In this document: positions 9,386 to 18,269 of the stretch, one piece after another
Layout of the letters: each line of letters opens with the position of its first letter
How positions within the stretch are numbered: position 1 is the stretch's first letter
From: a virus
Length of the DNA: 46,927 bases
Virus record (IMG/VR): IMGVR_UViG_3300009146_000004
Coordinates: 1-46,927 of that record
Direction: 5' to 3' (one strand)
Position numbers and translations under genes: made by a program
The notes under the pieces: generated by a model
Told to the model about the DNA's origin: nothing
The model's input: the letters and a program-made list of their open reading frames with translations, nothing else
The model's database searches: none

Positions 9386-10642
9386 CTAGTATCCGACTGG
9401 AATAGCCAGCGAATCGATGTAGCTACATGCAGCGGGATTACTCACGAACGTCTGCATCCCGACTACCATGTAGAAGATTTCCGCCGCAGCCACACCACCA
9501 GACGATCCACGAATCTCAAAAATCTTCCTTCCATCGGTAGTATAGAATCCGATGGGAAGAATCTCACCACGTCCCCACACTTCATCGACTACAAAGTCGA
9601 TACGTGTCTTATCCCACGAATAGGATGGAGTAACAGGCGCACCCGCCAACTGCATATTGCTCCCACCGAAGTACATGTTGAGAGCTTCTTCTTTGGCAGC
9701 CTTATGAATGATCGAAACTAGCTGTCCGATCTCTTCATACGCCTGCTGCTGACAAGGATGACACCACGCACGCGGACTGAAATTATTATCAATCCCCACG
9801 CGATTACCAATCTTATTCACAGCGAGACGAGGCAGAGGAAGGGTAAGACCGACATTGCCTCCATTGACTCGATTAGCACGAATCTCAGGAGTCGTTGCGC
9901 GGCTGAATCCGAGCCACGTTCCCGAACTTGCATTGGAATGATGATAAGGCACACCAAACAATGCGGGCATTGATGCAGGCGCAGTCAGACCTGCAGTGAC
10001 GATACGATCCGTACCGATAACACCATTGATACGTGGCGAAAGATGAATGGTCTTATTTTCCGCATCGTAGAAAATAATATTTGCTTCACCCTTCTTGGTC
10101 GTCAGTGCAGTATCCCACACCTGGACCGTCTGACCATACCGCATCAGACGAACACCGAATCCATCAGTATTCAGGAGAAGAATATTGCTGACACCAGCCA
10201 CGCCGGTATCCGATGTAACCACACCGATTACACCATCACCGACCTGCATCAACTGCGAATCCAACTGACGACGCAGTTCATCCAATGCAGTTGCAGTCAA
10301 TCGACGTACACTATTGACCACAGCCTTACGCGCATCGTCAGTAGCCCACTGAGTCAGCTTGGTGTATTCGATATTCTCACTCAAGAATACCGAATTGAGC
10401 ACCGCCTTATCGAACGTGGGACCACCACCGCGACCCAGATCACCACCATCTGGATTGAAGTACTGGAATGAGCCACCGGGCCTCAATTCCAGAGGAACGC
10501 GCATCTGACGATGTGAGATCTTCTCCACATCACGCTTCTTGATGTTCGCGTAGAACTTATCGTCACGCTCAAACAGGACGCGCACTTTCGGAATCACTCG
10601 TTCCAATTCAAGTGCTGCTACCTGTGTTTCAACTACAGCCAT
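9386..10642 (-). CDS. Major capsid protein
   Basis: This 418-residue protein follows the scaffold in the canonical portal-scaffold-coat order. It begins ETQVAALELERVIPKVRVLFERD and has the mixed helical spine and loop composition expected of an HK97-fold coat protein (for example TKLTQWATDDARKAVVNSV, SRATTPEIRANRVNGG, RAWCHPCQQQAYEEIG). The ribosome site GGAAGTGGAG is strong. No N-terminal delta domain longer than usual is apparent, in line with a separate scaffold protein. Order and size carry the call. Confidence 0.85.
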   Translation of the reverse strand: MAVVETQVAALELERVIPKVRVLFERDDKFYANIKKRDVEKISHRQMRVPLELRPGGSFQYFNPDGGDLGRGGGPTFDKAVLNSVFLSENIEYTKLTQWATDDARKAVVNSVRRLTATALDELRRQLDSQLMQVGDGVIGVVTSDTGVAGVSNILLLNTDGFGVRLMRYGQTVQVWDTALTTKKGEANIIFYDAENKTIHLSPRINGVIGTDRIVTAGLTAPASMPALFGVPYHHSNASSGTWLGFSRATTPEIRANRVNGGNVGLTLPLPRLAVNKIGNRVGIDNNFSPRAWCHPCQQQAYEEIGQLVSIIHKAAKEEALNMYFGGSNMQLAGAPVTPSYSWDKTRIDFVVDEVWGRGEILPIGFYTTDGRKIFEIRGSSGGVAAAEIFYMVVGMQTFVSNPAACSYIDSLAIPVGY

Positions 10643-10663
10643 TCTCCACTTCCTTCTTTACTA

Positions 10664-11962
10664 TCAGTCCTTCATTAGAACATCTAATGTGGACATACCC
10701 CGTGGAATATCCTTTGCTGACTTCAATTTTCCACTAGATGGGGAAGTGGATCTCCCAGGTGTAATTGGACCTCTTTTATCAGAGGTCTTTGTTTCCAAAA
10801 TATCCGTATCGTCGTCACTTTCACTTACTTTCCTACCCTTTAGAGCTTCATTTCTGGCCTTTTTAATCACTGTAGGCAACAGTGTCTTTGCTTTACTCAG
10901 GTAGGCTGACTTAATACGGTCTGTAGATTCCTTGTCGAAGTTCTTCTCTGCCGCCTTCTCCCACAATCTGTCCAATAGACCACGGAAGCGCGTATCCTTC
11001 GATATAAGACCCTCTAATGTCTCCAATGCCTCACGTGTAGCGTGGGTCTTAACGAAATCCGTCATACTTCCACGAGGGTCTATGTGCGAATCTATCGTAG
11101 ACATCAGCACATTATCCGCTCGTGTCTGTAGATCTTCCTTAACCGACTCGAACTGTTGATAGAACTGTTGGTGTTGATGTTGTTGCGCCTGTTGTGCCCT
11201 ACTCTGCTCAGTAGGATCAATTTGCCTGCTCATAGGCTTCGGAGGCGTAAAGTTCTGACTTCCGAATACGAATTGATTCAACACGTTAGCTGCGGCTTGA
11301 AGTGGTGCGCCCTGATCTCCGAGTGCGCGTCCTTCCTTCACCATCGTAATAATAGTATCTTTAATTACATTACCTAGAACATTATAGTATGCGGCTTGAT
11401 CGACCTTCCTCAGTGTGGGGAGGTAGTTATCCGCAATCTTGTAGAATGCTTCTGGATCTTCCTGTTTCGCAGCAGTCAGCACAGAGGTAATGTCACCACT
11501 CATTACCTGCTGGTCTAGATTATCCAACACACGCGCCTTCTCTGCACTCGTGCGCGCTTCTTGAATCGTAGGATACAGTTCGGTAAACTGCTGTTCTCTA
11601 TAATATGCCTTTTCGAGATATGGAAAATCCTTGAATAGCTTCGGATACTTAGCTAGAATTTCCCTTCTGCGAACTGGAGTCATTAACTCCAGATCTTCTT
11701 CAGACGGTCCTTTTAGCTCTTCTTCAAGTTCTTCTAGTTCATCCTTTACTTTTTCTTCGTCTTCCTCTTCTTCTTCGCCGGATTTCCCTTCTTTTGCATC
11801 CTTTTTATCTCCTACATCAGTTAGATCTAATGGTTCTTCTTCGGGTTCATCTGGTTCATTCAGAAGTTCAAGTGTCTCTAAATTATCGTCATTACCACCA
11901 CCCGTAGCATCATCAATCGCATAGAATGGTTCAATACTGAAATTACTGAATAGTCGGTGCAT
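10664..11962 (-). CDS. Scaffolding protein
   Basis: A 432-residue, highly charged protein with an acidic, low-complexity N-terminal third (residues 25-90 are mostly E, D, K), a long helical middle, a Gln/His-rich stretch (QQAQQHQHQQFYQQF) and a basic C-terminal segment (TVIKKARNEALKGRKV). This is the usual look of an internal capsid scaffold, whose basic C terminus contacts the coat protein. It overlaps the portal gene by 20 bases in another frame. GAGGG lies five bases before its ATG. It presumably directs procapsid assembly and then leaves. Confidence 0.8.
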   Translation of the reverse strand: MHRLFSNFSIEPFYAIDDATGGGNDDNLETLELLNEPDEPEEEPLDLTDVGDKKDAKEGKSGEEEEEDEEKVKDELEELEEELKGPSEEDLELMTPVRRREILAKYPKLFKDFPYLEKAYYREQQFTELYPTIQEARTSAEKARVLDNLDQQVMSGDITSVLTAAKQEDPEAFYKIADNYLPTLRKVDQAAYYNVLGNVIKDTIITMVKEGRALGDQGAPLQAAANVLNQFVFGSQNFTPPKPMSRQIDPTEQSRAQQAQQHQHQQFYQQFESVKEDLQTRADNVLMSTIDSHIDPRGSMTDFVKTHATREALETLEGLISKDTRFRGLLDRLWEKAAEKNFDKESTDRIKSAYLSKAKTLLPTVIKKARNEALKGRKVSESDDDTDILETKTSDKRGPITPGRSTSPSSGKLKSAKDIPRGMSTLDVLMKD

Positions 11963-14330
11963 TTTGTCCCTCGTTCATTTGTTCTCCTGCTTGCTCAGGA
12001 GGTTGTTCTGGGGGTGCCTCTTGTCCCTGCATTGGAGGCATTTGTTGCATCATCTGCTGCTGCATCTGTTCCTGCATTAACAGATCCTTGTGCATTTTCA
12101 TGTGCAGGAGTACGTTCTCATATCCTAGCGGATTCTCAGTTTTACACAGTCTACCCGCATCACCTACCAACCATCGACGACACACATCACCTTCCAACTG
12201 ATGGTCATCCACATCTAGATTCGCCTCTACACTGGGTAGTCGCGTAGGAGGCGGAGGTGGCATACCCCGCATCATCGCTTGTTGCATCATCATCGGATCA
12301 GGCGGTATCTCAATTGGTTCACTATTGATCAACTGTTGAATCTCTTCAATCTGCTTATTTCGATCGTCCTCACCAGGAATGACATATTCACTCAAACCAA
12401 TTGCGCGCTTCATGTAGGGCATATTCTCAGGTGACGCGAGTCCCGCGATGATACCCTCATTATTCAGAGCCAGCAGTTCCATGATTACGTCCTTCTGCTG
12501 ATTCCACGTAATGGGTAGATTTTCGTTCGCTTCTAATTCGACATTACCGATTTTACCTTGAATTTCCGACATGCGAATGAATACATTGACGAAGTTTCCA
12601 AATTCATCTTTCTTTACTTGTCTTTCATCGTCCTGCATTTCCTTCATGTACATCGGTATAACCTTACCGAATACATCTTTCCACCACATGGTTAGCATTT
12701 TCCACGTAGTTTGCAAACGCTGTAATGCCTGCGCCCGAGACATACTATACTCACTCGCGGTCCTGCTCCCAGACATTTGTCCACCGAACAAACTTGGTAA
12801 TGCTCCAGATACGACCTGTCCGAGTTCCTGAACCTTCTGAGCGAACGGAAGTACTTCCTGCGATAATGTAGCTGTCTTAACCTCGTAAAATCCGTCAGAT
12901 AATGACTTACCCGACTTAGGAGTAGCAGGATAAATACCACCAGGGATTACCTCAGCTTCACGATACGACTTAAAGTTAAGGACTTTAGGATCTGCGAATG
13001 TCTGCGGTATGCCATGTTCAATCGTCTGAAGTGTAAGGGAGATAAGATCGTTCGTAATGTCCTGAACAGATGTGAGTAGAAGACCAACAGGATCAAAGTG
13101 AATATAATCAGAGAGTGGATTGTAAGTAAGAGTCCAACAATCGTCCATTGCCTCATTCTCTGCATGTGCGATAAGATCATTTGCCACACAGACCTTCACT
13201 CCGTCAGGATACTTTTTCTTAAGTTCCTTACATTCGTCTTCATTTAATATATTAAAAGCCGATGGTCTAAACCAGCAGTTCCGTACAGTGACATTGTTGA
13301 TCGGATGTTCACCCCTGTACTGGGGAGAAGTGCGCCCCCACTGCTCATATTGATCGTACGATGCTCCTCCTTTTTGGAGCTTATCTCGGAGGTCTGGATA
13401 TCGTTCGATGACATTAGCGTAGTGAGTTTCGTAAGAGTATATGAGATAGCTACATTCAGATTGGTTTCGCGCCCACACTGGCACTTTAACGAAAAGTCCA
13501 CCATACACCTCCATACATACTCTAGTTTTAGGATGCTTAGTGACTCCAATTAGTCGAGTGATGGGAATTGTTTGACTTTCCTTTTGTGGAATCACCATCC
13601 TTCCACATGACGCGCATTCCTCATGCTGGAAATTCGGATCATCGGGCATGAACTCATCATCAGGACTAACCATCTGTCTCTGCTGATATTCTGCCATCTC
13701 TTCCTGATATTTAGCCTGTTTCTCCTGTTCTTCCATCATTGACTGTTTTGTCACTACTTTATTATTCATTTCAGTCTGACAAAATGGACACGTAGTTACT
13801 TGATGTTCCTCATTTATCGTTTCATGTTGCTTAGTTTCATACGTTCCATATGACTCGTCCTCTTTCGGATACGAGTAGCACGCGGTCATTCCTTCGGTGC
13901 AGAACACGAACAGAGCATGAATCCACAGCAGAGGCGCATTATTATGCCGAAATACTAGTTCCGCAATCTTATCCCCCGCCTTAGCCGTAGCGATGTCAAG
14001 TGTATTATCCGCATCGTCAGGATAACACGTAATCGGAGGAACCGTAACCGATAACGCCGCAATGATGGACTCCAAATATGCACGATAGACATTGACCGGC
14101 TTATCGTAGAATCCCTGATCTGTTTCATCTCCGGATGTTCTACCATCATCGGGCGTACGCCAGTCATGTGCAACTTCACTATAATATGTATGCTGAATAT
14201 TCTCCCATAGGAGTTTCAGCTTACGCCATACTCTTATTTGTCTGTCCCTTACTGCACGGTCTTCGTCATCGAAGTGGTCTACTAAACACTTCAGTAGGCG
14301 TTTAGTTTCGTCGTCTAGTTCTTTATGCAT
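11943..14330 (-). CDS. Portal protein with split zinc-ribbon insertion
   Basis: At 795 residues this is a large portal of the short-tailed phage type. Supporting text includes DKPVNVYRAYLESIIAAL near residue 80, DPVGLLLTSVQDITNDLISL in the middle and SRTASEYSMSRAQALQRLQ in the clip/stem region. An unusual insertion carries C-x2-C at 181-184 and C-x2-C at 239-242, separated by a Q/E-rich coil, which could form one zinc site. The C terminus is Met/Gln/Pro-rich. It forms the DNA channel at one capsid vertex and binds terminase, then the adaptor. Confidence 0.88.
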   Translation of the reverse strand: MHKELDDETKRLLKCLVDHFDDEDRAVRDRQIRVWRKLKLLWENIQHTYYSEVAHDWRTPDDGRTSGDETDQGFYDKPVNVYRAYLESIIAALSVTVPPITCYPDDADNTLDIATAKAGDKIAELVFRHNNAPLLWIHALFVFCTEGMTACYSYPKEDESYGTYETKQHETINEEHQVTTCPFCQTEMNNKVVTKQSMMEEQEKQAKYQEEMAEYQQRQMVSPDDEFMPDDPNFQHEECASCGRMVIPQKESQTIPITRLIGVTKHPKTRVCMEVYGGLFVKVPVWARNQSECSYLIYSYETHYANVIERYPDLRDKLQKGGASYDQYEQWGRTSPQYRGEHPINNVTVRNCWFRPSAFNILNEDECKELKKKYPDGVKVCVANDLIAHAENEAMDDCWTLTYNPLSDYIHFDPVGLLLTSVQDITNDLISLTLQTIEHGIPQTFADPKVLNFKSYREAEVIPGGIYPATPKSGKSLSDGFYEVKTATLSQEVLPFAQKVQELGQVVSGALPSLFGGQMSGSRTASEYSMSRAQALQRLQTTWKMLTMWWKDVFGKVIPMYMKEMQDDERQVKKDEFGNFVNVFIRMSEIQGKIGNVELEANENLPITWNQQKDVIMELLALNNEGIIAGLASPENMPYMKRAIGLSEYVIPGEDDRNKQIEEIQQLINSEPIEIPPDPMMMQQAMMRGMPPPPPTRLPSVEANLDVDDHQLEGDVCRRWLVGDAGRLCKTENPLGYENVLLHMKMHKDLLMQEQMQQQMMQQMPPMQGQEAPPEQPPEQAGEQMNEGQNAPTIQ

Positions 14331-14339
14331 CTGATTCTT

Positions 14340-14846
14340 TCAGTATGCCTTCGCCTGAGCCGCACCACGAGTAAACGCATTACCCAGACCTGTTCTACGT
14401 CTACCTACATTCATATCAGCATTCTGGAACTGTTGTGGCTGCTGCATCTGGGGCTGTCCTTGTAGTTGGTCCATATTAGACCGACTACCAGAGCCGCCAA
14501 ATTGATTCTGCGCATTCTGTAACACAGATCCTAGCGTATTAGACCATCCCGAACCACTCTGACTCGTATTACCCATGAATGAATTGGCCCCACTCTTCAC
14601 TTTATCCATGATGCTAGCAGATGGTCCAATTCCCTGTGCTATCTTACCTGCACCATATCCTGAAGCAGCTCCTAACCCACCTGCAAGTAGTGAGTCCTTC
14701 AATGACCCCCCACTAGCTTTCTTAGAGAGTGCGCCAGTGCCCGCACCAATAGCCATACTCGCCAGTGGACCAACACCAGGAATAAATGATGCAGCTATGG
14801 GAGCTATCTTTAGTAGTCCCTTCCCGAGTGCGCTCCAGAAGCCCAT
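14340..14846 (-). CDS. Gly/Ala-rich membrane-active or internal virion protein
   Basis: Of 168 residues, the first about 70 are glycine-zipper-like and hydrophobic (GLLKIAPIAASFIPGVGPLAS, then AIGAGTGAL and AGGLGAASGYGAG). The C-terminal half is Gln/Asn/Gly-rich and ends basic. Such proteins are common among phage internal or pilot proteins that insert into membranes during DNA delivery. A holin-like role cannot be excluded. It lies between the small membrane protein and the portal. Confidence 0.6.
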   Translation of the reverse strand: MGFWSALGKGLLKIAPIAASFIPGVGPLASMAIGAGTGALSKKASGGSLKDSLLAGGLGAASGYGAGKIAQGIGPSASIMDKVKSGANSFMGNTSQSGSGWSNTLGSVLQNAQNQFGGSGSRSNMDQLQGQPQMQQPQQFQNADMNVGRRRTGLGNAFTRGAAQAKAY

Positions 14847-14855
14847 ATCCGCTAC

Positions 14856-15026
14856 CTACCTAAAAGTTGCGTCAGTGATACCAAAGAATCGAAGGAGCCA
14901 GACCACAAGGATGAGAATTACTACGATACGAATAATCAACTTAATCGGAGGACTCATCGGGACATACGTCTCAATGAGGTAAAGACCTACACCGACGATG
15001 ACTAAACCGATTAGAAGTGTGAGCAT
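14856..15026 (-). CDS. Small two-helix membrane protein (Thivi_2564-like)
   Basis: A 56-residue reading frame starts at the ATG at 15026 after TAGGAGTCAGGAAG. It reads MLTLLIGLVIVGVGLYLIET, then YVPMSPPIKLIIRIVVILI and a second hydrophobic stretch ending FFGITDATFR. Two membrane helices separated by the PMSPPIK turn resemble the small Thivi_2564-type membrane proteins found in bacteria and phages. It is the only clear two-helix membrane protein in the late operon, so a holin-like lysis role deserves thought. Nothing proves it. Confidence 0.7.
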   Translation of the reverse strand: MLTLLIGLVIVGVGLYLIETYVPMSPPIKLIIRIVVILILVVWLLRFFGITDATFR

Positions 15027-15037
15027 CTTCCTGACTC

Positions 15038-15391
15038 CTATTTAAGGGCGCTATTGAATTCCGCAGCAGTTCCTTGATTTATCTCTAATTCTTTTTCCAG
15101 TTCTTTAATTTCTTCAGCTCTTTGTTTTATCAATTGTGCAGTCTTTCGATCCTCTTGTTCCAGCATCTGCTGTCTGACGCGCCACGGCACGTATTGATTA
15201 CCTATCGATACAGGTTTCGGTTCCTCTGCCGATTGTACTGACAGAGGTTCGGGATTAGCTTTATCCAGAAGTCTATGTAACAGATCCTTACGCTCTCTAT
15301 TACTCTCATCGAGTTGAGCACGTAGGATCTCACACGCTTCACAATGATTTGGCTCAATCCCGAACCACTTTTCTAGAATCTGTCTGATCAT
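15038..15391 (-). CDS. Coiled-coil phage protein, unknown function
   Basis: A protein of 117 residues. C-x2-C sits near residues 17-20 (HCEACE), followed by a helical segment, a Pro-rich middle with the phrase VPWRVRQQMLEQEDR, and a C-terminal coiled coil of E, K, L and Q. It starts at a TAATG overlap with the HD-like gene. The same arrangement occurs in uncharacterised phage proteins coded near the portal. No function can be given. Confidence 0.65.
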   Translation of the reverse strand: MIRQILEKWFGIEPNHCEACEILRAQLDESNRERKDLLHRLLDKANPEPLSVQSAEEPKPVSIGNQYVPWRVRQQMLEQEDRKTAQLIKQRAEEIKELEKELEINQGTAAEFNSALK

Positions 15392-15846
15392 TACTCGACT
15401 CTTACCTGCTGTTCTAGCATTTTAGCTGTATTCTCAAATGCTCGAACTAACACATTTACATCGATAGTCAGTGGCCTTACTTGACCACTACGAGCCATAC
15501 CTGCCATGACGCAATCCGCAATGAAATCAAGTACATCTATTAGATTCACGTCTTCGGGGACGCCATCCGATTCGGTTAAATGATGACGATTCAATTTACG
15601 ATGCGCGTCCCACCATGTAGTCTGCTTAAATCCAGTCAGGAAGTCACGATGGAATCCGCTAATGTCGTCGATCTTATCCGGATCATGATTGTCCGCAGCT
15701 ATTTCGAGTCTCTCTTGGAAGTACTCCAATGCCAGACGGACATCATTGATGTGTTGGACAGATGCGCTAAGCAACTGCTGTTTAGTGACCTTAGTATAGT
15801 CACACGTTCGCGTATCCGCTACTTCACTTTTTCCAATCGTAATCAT
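15391..15846 (-). CDS. HD-like putative metal-binding protein (DUF5662-like layout)
   Basis: A 151-residue helical protein with an ordered set of possible metal ligands: H32, H54-D55 with D57-K58, H66, H82, H88-H89, then D104, D107 and D111. The spacing H...V / HD-x-DK / W-x2-H-x3-N-x-HH / D-x3-D resembles HD-domain-like phage proteins such as DUF5662. HD proteins often hydrolyse phosphate esters of nucleotides. The gene overlaps the Acb2-like gene (ATGA) and the coiled-coil gene (TAATG). A role in nucleotide-signal degradation is an inference. Confidence 0.6.
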   Translation of the reverse strand: MITIGKSEVADTRTCDYTKVTKQQLLSASVQHINDVRLALEYFQERLEIAADNHDPDKIDDISGFHRDFLTGFKQTTWWDAHRKLNRHHLTESDGVPEDVNLIDVLDFIADCVMAGMARSGQVRPLTIDVNVLVRAFENTAKMLEQQVRVE

Positions 15847-16067
15847 GACGGATCTATGACTGAATCCGGATCATTGAACACAACAGCCTTAATAGCCCAC
15901 ATTGCTGTCTGTTCATTCTGTGTGATTGCAATACTGAGATGTCTACTAGGTGGGCAGACTTCCTTCATCAATCGTTCGCCCTCACTGAAGTGCGCACGAA
16001 GACGGTTAATCTTATCGAGTCCATCAGTAGACGGCTTATGGTATGCGTATGATTTATCGATTGGCAC
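15843..16067 (-). CDS. acb2-like: Acb2-like cyclic-nucleotide sponge (anti-CBASS candidate)
   Basis: This 74-residue protein starts at GTG 16067 after AGAGAGGACAAA. Its plan fits the Acb2/Tad1 hairpin (DUF7681) family as I know it: Y9-H10-x-P near the N terminus, a first helix with D18, R22 and R24, then C38-P-P-S41-R42-x2-S-I-A-I-T49 and a second helix E52-x2-A55-x-W57-A58-I-K60-A61. Family members form hexamers that trap cyclic di- and trinucleotides and so silence CBASS (and sometimes Thoeris) defence. It is embedded in the late operon between large terminase and portal, and its stop overlaps the next start. I judge the family call good. The ligand is unknown. Confidence 0.78.
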   Translation of the reverse strand: MPIDKSYAYHKPSTDGLDKINRLRAHFSEGERLMKEVCPPSRHLSIAITQNEQTAMWAIKAVVFNDPDSVIDPS

Positions 16068-16121
16068 TTTGTCCTCTCTTTACTCGGTTAACTGAATTCG
16101 GTTAATCTCAATGTAACTCGA

Positions 16122-17768
16122 TTAATGACGATAACGCCCGACAGGCTTAATATCTTCAGTCTCTGATTCGACCTTATTCATATTTCTATAGAACGCTGTC
16201 CAGTCATTACTCGTGGATAATTGCTGTACGAGTGCTTCTTGCTTTTGTATGCGTTTGAATTCATCATTCGCATCATCGAAGAAACTTTCGGCTGCATCAA
16301 CCAAGTAACGAAGCCCATCGATTGGGTCATCACCTTCAAATTCTGCGATATCTTCTGCAACCTTATTTCCTTTGGGCTTGTCATATGAGCAGGCTTTAAT
16401 AGCTTCGACTAGAACCGGACATGCGCCCTCGAATATCTGTAATTTCGGTATGTTAGTCTCTGGTTCTTGTGGAATGAATGAGTTCATGTACGCTTTGTAC
16501 TCTTGTATTCCACGATTTCGCATGATCCACATTGCGTAATCTTCGTTATAGATGGGTATGTCAGTAGGGTTAACATGCTTCGTCTGCCAGCGTAGGTACT
16601 CGTGAATAAGTATCTTCCCAGCGATGCGACTTCCTGGTGTGTTGTTGGAAAGTTCAATAGAAAATCCAAGTTCGTCTTCAATTTGCTGTTGAATAGTATG
16701 CTCTTGACCACGATCTTGTCCTGCGGACTTGCAGAACCTGACGAGTCTGGGATTTTCTTTATCAATATATAGTTTAACATGAGGTGCCCACTCAGCTATC
16801 TTAGTCTTCACCCACGTTTGCTCTCGATAGATGTAAACACGCTTCGATGGAGAGATCGCAGCGTATCCAATCCACGTCATTGCTCTAAATCCCCAATCTC
16901 CGATGACTATGCGCGGCCACCATGAGGGAATTGTAAACTCTGGAATGACGTGTATTGCATTCGCCGGCTCGTCCTCGAACTTCCTGTCCCTAAACTCATC
17001 GAATACTTGTCCCTGATACGCGTCCCAATCGCCTAGTAGCTTTGCCTTACGCTCAGCTTCGATCGTAATGCCCATCAATGACTGTTTATAGGACGGATCG
17101 ATGTGCTTATTATCGTCTAGTGTTGAATGGATGTATATTCGTTTATTTCCCCCGCGTCCAATAATGATCTTACTTCCCTTTGGCGCGGGTTTAATGAAAC
17201 GCTTGTAAGTCCATGTATGTCCAATACCGCCGGGCATACCAGCGGCTCGTATAATTGCAGGTAATTCAGGAACAGGTGATCGGACGCGCTGGAATCCAAT
17301 ATACAAGTATATCCATTCCGTGATGCTTGTAAGCTCGTCCGGTGTGAACAAGTTAATCTGCATTGAGTCATAGTTATGCACGTCATCTTCATTCTCACAA
17401 TGACCCAGGAAGATCATTGCGCCCTCGTTCTTTGGGCCGAACTTCGTGGATGTACCTGTACCGAACTGATCCTCTCTAGGGAATGTCCAGCACATTTCAG
17501 TCTTATTTAGTGTAGCTCCAAACTTACGATAGAGTTCACGCGATCGTGGAATAATTTCATTCCTCAATTCAGGGAAAGTACGGCGCATAAAGACTTGCTT
17601 GAATTTGGGGTGCTCATGCCAACGGTGTATGATACCATAAAGTAGTAGCACGTCACTCTTCCCGCTACCAGCACCGCCTCCATAGAATGCTTCTTTAACC
17701 GTAGTTGGAACGGAAAGGAATAACTCTTGTTTTGGCTCAGGTCGCCATTCATTAGGATTGTATGCCAT
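16122..17768 (-). CDS. terL: Terminase large subunit
   Basis: This 548-residue packaging motor has a Walker A at residues 30-38 (GGGAGSGKS), an adenine/arginine segment RRTFPELRN at 62-70, a Walker B-type strand ending in TPDE at 142-145 and a coupling segment STLDDNKHID at 215-224. The RNase H-like nuclease begins with IGDWG (D291) and continues through residues 300-500. It cuts concatemeric DNA and pumps it through the portal. No strong ribosome site precedes the ATG. Confidence 0.95.
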   Translation of the reverse strand: MAYNPNEWRPEPKQELFLSVPTTVKEAFYGGGAGSGKSDVLLLYGIIHRWHEHPKFKQVFMRRTFPELRNEIIPRSRELYRKFGATLNKTEMCWTFPREDQFGTGTSTKFGPKNEGAMIFLGHCENEDDVHNYDSMQINLFTPDELTSITEWIYLYIGFQRVRSPVPELPAIIRAAGMPGGIGHTWTYKRFIKPAPKGSKIIIGRGGNKRIYIHSTLDDNKHIDPSYKQSLMGITIEAERKAKLLGDWDAYQGQVFDEFRDRKFEDEPANAIHVIPEFTIPSWWPRIVIGDWGFRAMTWIGYAAISPSKRVYIYREQTWVKTKIAEWAPHVKLYIDKENPRLVRFCKSAGQDRGQEHTIQQQIEDELGFSIELSNNTPGSRIAGKILIHEYLRWQTKHVNPTDIPIYNEDYAMWIMRNRGIQEYKAYMNSFIPQEPETNIPKLQIFEGACPVLVEAIKACSYDKPKGNKVAEDIAEFEGDDPIDGLRYLVDAAESFFDDANDEFKRIQKQEALVQQLSTSNDWTAFYRNMNKVESETEDIKPVGRYRH

Positions 17769-17796
17769 TCGACTTAGTGAACTTAATTACAGTGAA

Positions 17797-18243
17797 TCAA
17801 TATCCAGCAGGACGACTACTCATCATCCTACGTTTCATTAGCGGATCCATTCCATTTGGCGATGGTCCGATTCCACCTTGCGGTGGCATACCGGGATTCA
17901 TTCCTCCTCTTTGCATTCCCATAGGAGGAGCGGGCTGCATAGCCGGACCCATCGCCATGCCTAGATCTGGTGGCATCCCTGATGGGAGTCCCATCGCGGC
18001 GGTCGGACGCGCATTCTGTCTCTTACTACTCTGACCATATACACCCAACTTAGGCTGCATATCTGGTGTAGCCTGCTTCGGCGCCATCACGATTGGATTC
18101 GATGGACCCAATCCACTAAAATGAGACTTTTCGCGAGGCGGTTTACGCACAGGAATCTTACTAGCATCCTTAGTCTTACTTCCACTACTTGATCTGGGCT
18201 TAATGCCCATTACAGATGCTAGAGCCGATACATCAAATGGCAT
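17797..18243 (-). CDS. Met/Pro/Gly-rich low-complexity protein
   Basis: This 148-residue protein has a short ordered N terminus (MPFDVSALASVMGIK), a basic Ser/Lys/Pro region and a long tract of MGP repeats (MGLPSGMPP, MAMGPAMQP, MNPGMPP) ending basic. It looks intrinsically disordered. Its position between terminases and its composition suggest a virion or packaging accessory factor, but no family is recognised. The ATG at 18243 follows AGAGG ten bases upstream. Confidence 0.6.
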   Translation of the reverse strand: MPFDVSALASVMGIKPRSSSGSKTKDASKIPVRKPPREKSHFSGLGPSNPIVMAPKQATPDMQPKLGVYGQSSKRQNARPTAAMGLPSGMPPDLGMAMGPAMQPAPPMGMQRGGMNPGMPPQGGIGPSPNGMDPLMKRRMMSSRPAGY

Positions 18244-18269
18244 ATCAAGTGAACCTCTTTTGAGTGAAC

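Noticed and set aside
10043-10471. A 142-residue plus-strand frame inside the major capsid gene
   Set aside because: Shadow of a strongly coding minus-strand gene; the composition (H, I, T-rich) fits antisense of coat codons.
11631-11924. Poly-serine plus-strand frame
   Set aside because: It is the antisense image of the Glu/Asp-rich codons of the scaffold protein.
15580-16095. A 171-residue plus-strand open frame opposite the Acb2-like and HD-like genes
   Set aside because: It is antisense to three well-supported, overlapping minus-strand genes, has no ribosome site, and reads as low-quality, Cys/Ser/Leu-rich sequence.
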